A stretch of DNA of 48,170 nucleotides from Antarctobacter heliothermus (lineage in GTDB: Bacteria > Pseudomonadota > Alphaproteobacteria > Rhodobacterales > Rhodobacteraceae), in contig NZ_FZON01000041.1 of NCBI RefSeq assembly GCF_900188425.1, forward strand, positions 1-48,170, in the 5' to 3' direction. Shown piece after piece: positions 43,924-48,170 of this stretch. How positions within the stretch are numbered: position 1 is the first letter of the stretch; each line of letters opens with the position of its first letter. The position numbers were made by a program, and so were the translations under genes. Under the pieces are notes generated by a model. It was not told the origin of the DNA, searched no databases, and saw only the letters and a list, made by a program, of their open reading frames with translations.

Positions 43924-45237
43924 TCAGTTCCCCCGCGCGATTTCACGGATGTCTTTTGAGACCTTCGAGACGCCTTGCAGCACCAGCAAAAGTCCACCTA
44001 TCACCATGACCCATTTCATCGGCCACAGCGGCACCTCCCATTCATTAAAGCTGATCTCGCCCCAGCGAATGTTCGGGTCGGTCCACTGGCTGGTTCCAAA
44101 ACCTGCAAACATCTCACCCAGAGTGATCTGCCCGCGCGCCCAGTCCGACACAATCGAATTGCCTGACGGCACCGCAACGGCGTCCATGGCAAAGATCCAT
44201 GAGGTGACCAGCAGCGTGCCCGCGAAGATAAAGAAAAAGACCGAGGTCAGCAGATCGACCCATGCCTTTTTCGGCTTGGTCAGCGGCGCGTAAAAGATGT
44301 CCACGCGCACATGGCTTTCGGTCATCATCGCATAGGCCCCGGCGATCAGGTATTGCATCCCGAACATCAGGTACATCGCCTCATGAGCCCAGTTGGTCGG
44401 CGAGCCAAAGACATAGCGCGCGATCACCTCATAGTAGTAGACAAAGACCGCTATCACCGCCCAGTAGGCGACAAACTCACCGCAGAACAGCGACAGTCGG
44501 TCAATCCAGTTTTCAGCATAGTCGCGGTCATGTTTTGGCCCCTCTTCGGCCTCGGCGGCGCGCAGGGCCTTTTCGGCCTCTGTCAGTTCCTCATGCGCGG
44601 GCAGGTTGTCATTCGCGCGACGCACCATGCCGGGCAGCAGCACAAAATCGATCAACAAGAGCGCGATGATGGCATAGAGCGCATAGCCCGCCGCGTTGTC
44701 CCAATTGGCACGGGTGGCGGCGGCCTGATCGCGCAGCGGCTGCGCCTCGATCAGGGTGGCGCGCGCCTCTGTCAGGCGCACTTCGCCCTTGGAGACGGTG
44801 TCCTGCGCGCGTTCCAGCCGCTTTTCCGCACTGCGTCGGGCAAAACTGCCCTCTTCGGCGGCGTCGATGGCGGCCTGCATGTCGTCCAATCCAGCGCGGG
44901 CATCGGTGACACGCCCCTCTTCGCGGTCGATCACCCGCTGCGCCACGCGCAACTGGTTTTCATGGTTCGACAGGATCGTGCGCGCATCCTGTGTCTGTCC
45001 GTTCGCATACAGGATGAACAGAAAGATCGGGATATAGACCAGCCCCAGCATGTTCTTGAGGTAAAAGCGGTGCAGCCCGATGATGCCGCCGGTGACGGCG
45101 ATCATATAGGCCAGCGGCAGCGTATAACGTTTTTCGGCCCTCTGGGGTCGGCGAGACAGGATCATCGCGACGATGGGAAAGACGATCAGACCCACCCAGT
45201 AGAGCCAATGCGGCAGCGTGAAGCTGAGGCTTGGCAT
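43924..45237 (-). CDS. dctQ: TRAP small permease fused to a TM2-like domain and coiled coil
   Basis: A 437-residue membrane protein, more than twice the usual size of DctQ (about 160-180). Residues 10-80 hold two to three membrane segments with a TM2-domain-like GIIGLHRFYLKNMLG. Residues 80-178 are charged and heptad-like, a likely coiled coil (RVIDREEGRVTDARAGLDDM). A further membrane segment sits at about 182-205, and the C-terminal DctQ domain (about 240-430) has the four expected helices, VYYYEVIARYVFGSPTNWAHE and SHVRVDIFYAPL. The start 45237 has AAGGA 7 bases upstream; the longer frame has no support. I know of no role for the extra module; it may sense or tether. Confidence 0.85.
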   Translation of the reverse strand: MPSLSFTLPHWLYWVGLIVFPIVAMILSRRPQRAEKRYTLPLAYMIAVTGGIIGLHRFYLKNMLGLVYIPIFLFILYANGQTQDARTILSNHENQLRVAQRVIDREEGRVTDARAGLDDMQAAIDAAEEGSFARRSAEKRLERAQDTVSKGEVRLTEARATLIEAQPLRDQAAATRANWDNAAGYALYAIIALLLIDFVLLPGMVRRANDNLPAHEELTEAEKALRAAEAEEGPKHDRDYAENWIDRLSLFCGEFVAYWAVIAVFVYYYEVIARYVFGSPTNWAHEAMYLMFGMQYLIAGAYAMMTESHVRVDIFYAPLTKPKKAWVDLLTSVFFFIFAGTLLVTSWIFAMDAVAVPSGNSIVSDWARGQITLGEMFAGFGTSQWTDPNIRWGEISFNEWEVPLWPMKWVMVIGGLLLVLQGVSKVSKDIREIARGN

Positions 45238-45270
45238 TTGCGGTCCTTGCAGATTGGAGTCGAGTGAAAG

Positions 45271-45295
45271 CGCCCGGCGCCAGTGGCGCCGGGCG
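45271..45295 (-). promoter_or_regulatory. Intercistronic hairpin between dctP and dctQ
   Basis: Ten-bp arms CGCCCGGCGC/GCGCCGGGCG with a 5-base loop sit between the binding-protein and small-permease genes. Such hairpins protect or terminate most of the binding-protein mRNA, so DctP is made in excess of the permease. Confidence 0.7.
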
Positions 45296-45319
45296 AAAGA
45301 CATGGTCCTGAGGGACCGC

Positions 45320-46420
45320 TCAGAGTTTGAGTTCCAGCCCCTGTGTCAGCGCGGGGTCAACATAGCCCAAAGAGCCGGACATCATGTAATCCAGCTGGAT
45401 CTTGAACACGCGCGCGGCCTGCGGGTCGCGGTTGGCGTAGTCGTACCAGATCGGCACGGCGACCTCTGTCATCAGTTCCACGTCGTCCTGTGTCAGGCGT
45501 GTGACCTCTGTGCCGTCGGCCTCGAACTTGCCCCAGGCCTCTTGGTCGGCGGCCTGAATCGCGGCGTGGTGCATGTCGGAATAGACGTGGGTTTCCATCT
45601 CGACAAACTGCTGCATCTGCGGTGATAGCGCGTCCCACGCGGCCTTGCCCACGGTGATGTCCATGATGTCGACCGGCTGGTACAGCGACATGAAACCCGG
45701 AGGGCCCATGACGATGTAGTCGGTGACCTGGCTGAAGCCGAGGGCGTAGTTGACCGCCGGTCCCACATAGTCGGCCACGTCGATGGTGCCCTTTTCCAGC
45801 GCCGGGAAAATCTCGGACCCCGGAAGAACGGTGGTTTCCGCACCGATCTGGGTAAAGATCTCCGCGACCATACCGCCGGGCAGACGCATCTTGCGGCCTG
45901 CAAAGTCGTCGATCGACCGGATCGGCACCTTGGAGTGGATAATGTTCGGGCCGTGATGGACCGGGCCGACAAAATGCATGCCCTGCGCGGCGTACAGTTC
46001 GCGCGCGATGTCGATGCCACCGAGGCCATAGTAGAAGACGTCAAATTCATGCGGGTTGCGCAGGCCCAGCGGAATCGAGGTCAGGAACGTCGCTGCAGGG
46101 ATGATGCCCTGAGCGTAAATGGTAAACGGGTTCACAGCGTCCAGAACGCCATTCTTGACCGCGTCGAACAGCTGGAAGTCACCCACAACGTCATTGGCGC
46201 CAAACGGCTGGAACGCCAGTTCACCGCCGGTCTTTTCCTCGATCGATCCGCACCAGTCCTTGAAAATCTGCAATCCGGCGCCGCCGGGCCAGCTGGTCTG
46301 GATCTTCCAGGTCTTGGTGTGGCTTGCCGCGCCCGCGATATGCGGAGCGGCCAATGTGGCCGCACCGGCACCGGCCAGAGTGCGCAGCGCCGCGCGGCGC
46401 GTCGTGATCTTGTTGGTCAT
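45320..46420 (-). CDS. dctP: TRAP transporter substrate-binding protein (DctP)
   Basis: A 366-residue periplasmic protein with a twin-arginine-type signal (TTRRAALRTLAGAGAATLAA). The segments WKIQTSWPGGAGLQIF, IHSKVPIRSIDDFAGRKMRL and GTIDVADYVGPAVNYALGF resemble the TakP-like group, which binds 2-oxoacids or related carboxylates. The Arg in GRKMRLPGG is the usual carboxylate contact. It is the first gene of dctP-dctQ-dctM. GGGAGGA precedes the start. A LacI-like operator lies about 100 bases upstream. Confidence 0.92.
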   Translation of the reverse strand: MTNKITTRRAALRTLAGAGAATLAAPHIAGAASHTKTWKIQTSWPGGAGLQIFKDWCGSIEEKTGGELAFQPFGANDVVGDFQLFDAVKNGVLDAVNPFTIYAQGIIPAATFLTSIPLGLRNPHEFDVFYYGLGGIDIARELYAAQGMHFVGPVHHGPNIIHSKVPIRSIDDFAGRKMRLPGGMVAEIFTQIGAETTVLPGSEIFPALEKGTIDVADYVGPAVNYALGFSQVTDYIVMGPPGFMSLYQPVDIMDITVGKAAWDALSPQMQQFVEMETHVYSDMHHAAIQAADQEAWGKFEADGTEVTRLTQDDVELMTEVAVPIWYDYANRDPQAARVFKIQLDYMMSGSLGYVDPALTQGLELKL

Positions 46421-46434
46421 GTCAGTCCTCCCGT

Positions 46435-46908
46435 GACTTCACGGACTCCCGAGGTTCGCGCTTCGGGTTGCCCTGCGCCTACTTTAGGGGCTGTATTCGA
46501 AATTGGTAATATTTTCTTTCCGGTAGCGCTAACCACTTTTGCGCTTGGGGACAGACACACCGACGAGTCCATTTCACATTTGTGCGCAAACTGGCGCGCA
46601 GGCTACAAAAGGCACCGGTTTTCCATGGGAATGCACCGATTTCCTGGCCAACCAAGCAAGAACACACAGGTGCACCACCTCGATGTCGAGGCGTTCAAAC
46701 CTATGTGCAAAACCCCTAATTTGGTTTGAAGGCTGCCCCACCGCCCCGGGCGTGACGGCTTTGAACCGCGCTTGCCCCCTACCGTCCTGCGATCCAGCAC
46801 GGCGTGACAAACGTCCCAGGGGCTGTTGATTGCCGATGCGATCACCGGGGAACCGCTCTGATTCCATCTTGAACAGCGCGCGCGTTGTGTTTACACGACC
46901 GGCGCATT
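46435..46908. other. Gap between dctP and tRNA-Thr
   Basis: About 470 bases without a convincing gene. It holds the dctP promoter region and the LacI-like operator; the rest shows no RNA or coding signal. A 142-codon minus-strand frame here is the antisense of the tRNA and is rejected. Confidence 0.6.
46522..46534. promoter_or_regulatory. LacI-family-like operator upstream of dctP
   Basis: GGTAGCGCTAACC has the TAGCGCTA palindromic core typical of LacI-family sites in proteobacteria. It is about 100 bases upstream of the dctP ATG, near an AT-rich TAATATTTT stretch. No LacI-type gene is in the window. Confidence 0.5.
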
Positions 46909-46984
46909 GCCTCAATAGCTCAGCTGGTAGAGCAGGTCCTTCGTAAGGACAAGGTCGGGGGTTCGAGTCCCTCTTGAGGCACCA
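46909..46984 (+). tRNA. tRNA-Thr (anticodon CGT)
   Basis: A complete cloverleaf: acceptor GCCTCAA pairs with TTGAGGC, D-arm GCTC...GAGC, anticodon loop TTCGTAA giving CGT (reads ACG, threonine), a T-arm with GGTTCGAGTCC and the encoded CCA at 46982-46984. The top pair of the anticodon stem (G-A) is a mismatch. The region just downstream is lower in GC and ends in an IS element, so the 3' end of this gene is a plausible integration site. Confidence 0.95.
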
Positions 46985-47099
46985 TGCATGACAGCTATCC
47001 ACATGAAATAACTAACTTATTTAAAGAATGCCACTTGCGCATCCACCTCTTTATCCACCTCAATGAGCGTGGTGGATAGCGCAGGCAAGAACAGTCGGG

Positions 47100-47954
47100 C
47101 TATGTTTGGTACTTCTCTAGAGTAGCCTTGAGCCGTTCTGCATGCGTGAAAAGTTCCTTCATTGATTGAAGCTCTACACGCTCTTCGGTGTCGCCATCGA
47201 AAAGCCCCAGGAACTTCTTTCTCGCACCATTGAAGTGCATTCTAGCAATCGGCTTGCGATTGTTGTCGTCCAAGAGAACAGCGCAGTAGCTTTTGGCGTC
47301 TCGCATGAAAATTCGGTCTGTATCGATGTCTTCCCGCAAGATTGCTTTGATTGTAAGCCACCCTTCAACTTCTTCTTCCGTAGTGACGACGCCGCTATCA
47401 GCAATTTTAGGCTCCTGCTTGCCATCGGCACCCGCCTCATGGGCATCGGACGATGGATCTTCCAGCGCTGAATTCAGCCTAAGCCGCACACGGTCCCTGA
47501 CTATTTCTTTGAACGCAGCGGTTATGGCATTTCGTATGGTGTCGCGGACACTCTGGTTGAGACGACCATCATGCACGTCGCTCGCTACGAGTTTGATCAA
47601 GGCTTCGGGCGGTGTGTCCATCCACGTTTCCAAGACAAGCTTGATTGAAGAAACATATTTCAGTCGCTCGGCTTGCTGTAAGATGTTCTCCACGCTGAAT
47701 GTAGCTTTTGAAAACTTGGACAATTCCAGCAAAGAAGCCGGGCCAAAATCGAGCAAATCGAAAGTGAAGAATGGGCGCTTATCGAGCCGGTGGCTTTCAT
47801 CCAGATCAGTAAAAAATCGGTACTCTCGCCCGTTGGTCAGCAGGGCAAATCTCGCGTTTGTAACAGTGAAGTGTATCCGTCCGCTGTCGCCGCTCTGACG
47901 AGCGGAACCCTCGGCTGATAGTGTCCACCATCGATAGTGGACATCTTGAGGCAC
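47100..47954 (-). pseudogene. HsdR-N-like (COG4748-type) protein, 5'-truncated by IS66
   Basis: The 284-codon frame matches, from residue 26 on, the second half of a family with an HsdR N-terminal nuclease-like domain. Segments are RIHFTVTNARFALLTNG, YRFFTDLDESHRLDKRPFF, FDLLDFGPASLLELSKFSK, DGRLNQSVRDTIRNAITA and RVRLRLNSAL. The part that should precede it, with the catalytic core, is missing. Homology ends near 47879, and the residues before it are read through the IS66 end. The gene is lower in GC than its neighbours. The residual product would lack nuclease activity. Assignment is by pattern memory of the family. Confidence 0.65.
47922..47943. repeat. Inverted repeat before the IS66 transposase gene
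   Basis: TGTCCAC and GTGGACA enclose an 8-base spacer, 15 bases before the transposase ATG. It may belong to the element's end or be an operator for its transposase. Confidence 0.55.
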
Positions 47955-47957
47955 TCC

Positions 47958-48170
47958 ATGGCGGGCAAAAAGGGTCAGAAGAAGCGGTTCTGGGCTGACG
48001 AAGAGAAGCGGTTGATCTGTGCGCAGGCTTTGGCACCGGGCGTGTCTGTCGCGCAGGTTGCACGTCGCTATTCAATGAACGCCAACCTGATTTTCAAATG
48101 GTTGAAGGACCCTCGCTTTTCCCCTGCCACGGGTGAAACGCCTGATGTGCAGAAAGGCGGCAGTGTTTTT
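47958..48170 (+). CDS. tnpA: IS66-type transposase accessory protein (TnpA), partial
   Basis: Seventy-one codons remain open at the window edge. The N-terminus MAGKKGQKKRFWADEEKR then the helix-turn-helix of ICAQALAPGVSVAQVARRY and NANLIFKWLKDPRF match IS66-family TnpA (COG2963-like), a small DNA-binding protein needed for transposition. GAGG precedes the ATG at 47958. The remaining genes of the element (tnpB, tnpC) would lie beyond the window. The insertion has cut the HsdR-N-like gene. Confidence 0.8.
   Translation, partial: MAGKKGQKKRFWADEEKRLICAQALAPGVSVAQVARRYSMNANLIFKWLKDPRFSPATGETPDVQKGGSVF

Noticed and set aside
46574-47002. A 142-codon minus-strand frame across the tRNA gene
   Set aside because: Its RDSNPRPCPYEGPALPAELL segment is the well-known antisense translation of a tRNA, so it is not a real protein.

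Overview
The window looks like chromosome from a Rhodobacteraceae (Roseobacter-group) alphaproteobacterium. It is GC-rich, with tightly packed operons, ATGA stop/start overlaps, a TRAP transporter, a form II Cox operon, a quinoprotein alcohol dehydrogenase locus and the CMP-KDO gene order kdsD-kdsB-kdsA. Both edges are transposon-scarred. An IS5-type remnant has removed the start of a protease gene at the left, and an IS66-type transposase has removed the start of an HsdR-N-like gene at the right. Everything here comes from reading the sequence; no database search was run.

Layout: (1) 0.5-8.2 kb holds a truncated protease-SH3 gene, phnA, a lipoprotein, gamma-glutamyltranspeptidase, a small STAS-like protein, a 2-hydroxyacid dehydrogenase, a secreted SH3 protein and a Hint-domain protein. 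(2) 8.5-14.1 kb is a surface-polysaccharide precursor block: ugd, kdsD, kdsB, kdsA and a phosphohexomutase. (3) 14.2-30.9 kb is the centre of interest, a PQQ alcohol-oxidation locus. (4) 31.0-35.0 kb holds arsR-arsP-thioredoxin and an arginine/lysine decarboxylase. (5) 35.3-39.4 kb is a regulatory operon: NarL-type response regulator, FIST sensor and PAS hybrid histidine kinase. (6) 39.4-46.4 kb holds an orphan membrane-fusion protein, a lone citF and a TRAP operon whose small permease carries an extra TM2 and coiled-coil module. (7) 46.9-48.2 kb holds tRNA-Thr(CGT), the broken HsdR-N-like gene and the IS66 start.

The PQQ locus encodes an ExaF/PedH-like alcohol dehydrogenase with the Asp-x-Asp lanthanide signature. 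With it come two cytochromes c, a MoxJ-like and a second periplasmic binding protein, a YVTN beta-propeller, a rhodanese-like CX3CW protein, a fused SoxY-SoxZ-like carrier, a zinc metallohydrolase, a NosR/NirI-like FMN and Fe-S membrane protein with its own ApbE flavin transferase, and a form II CoxGSLM molybdenum hydroxylase. The cox genes sit in one run of genes behind pedF and the moxJ-like gene.

The three divergent or upstream promoter regions of this locus carry five copies of one dyad, ACGACYWWGGTCCAATR with core GAC-N4-GTC. For three promoters a copy is centred about 41-42 bases upstream of the start expected from a -10-like hexamer. I found no other good copy in the window. This suggests one activator, possibly the response regulator encoded nearby, controls the whole set. 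I infer a module in which periplasmic alcohol oxidation, aldehyde oxidation by a molybdenum enzyme, a thiol-carrier relay and a flavin/Fe-S electron conduit work together. The parts are recognisable families, but how they cooperate is, to my knowledge, not established.
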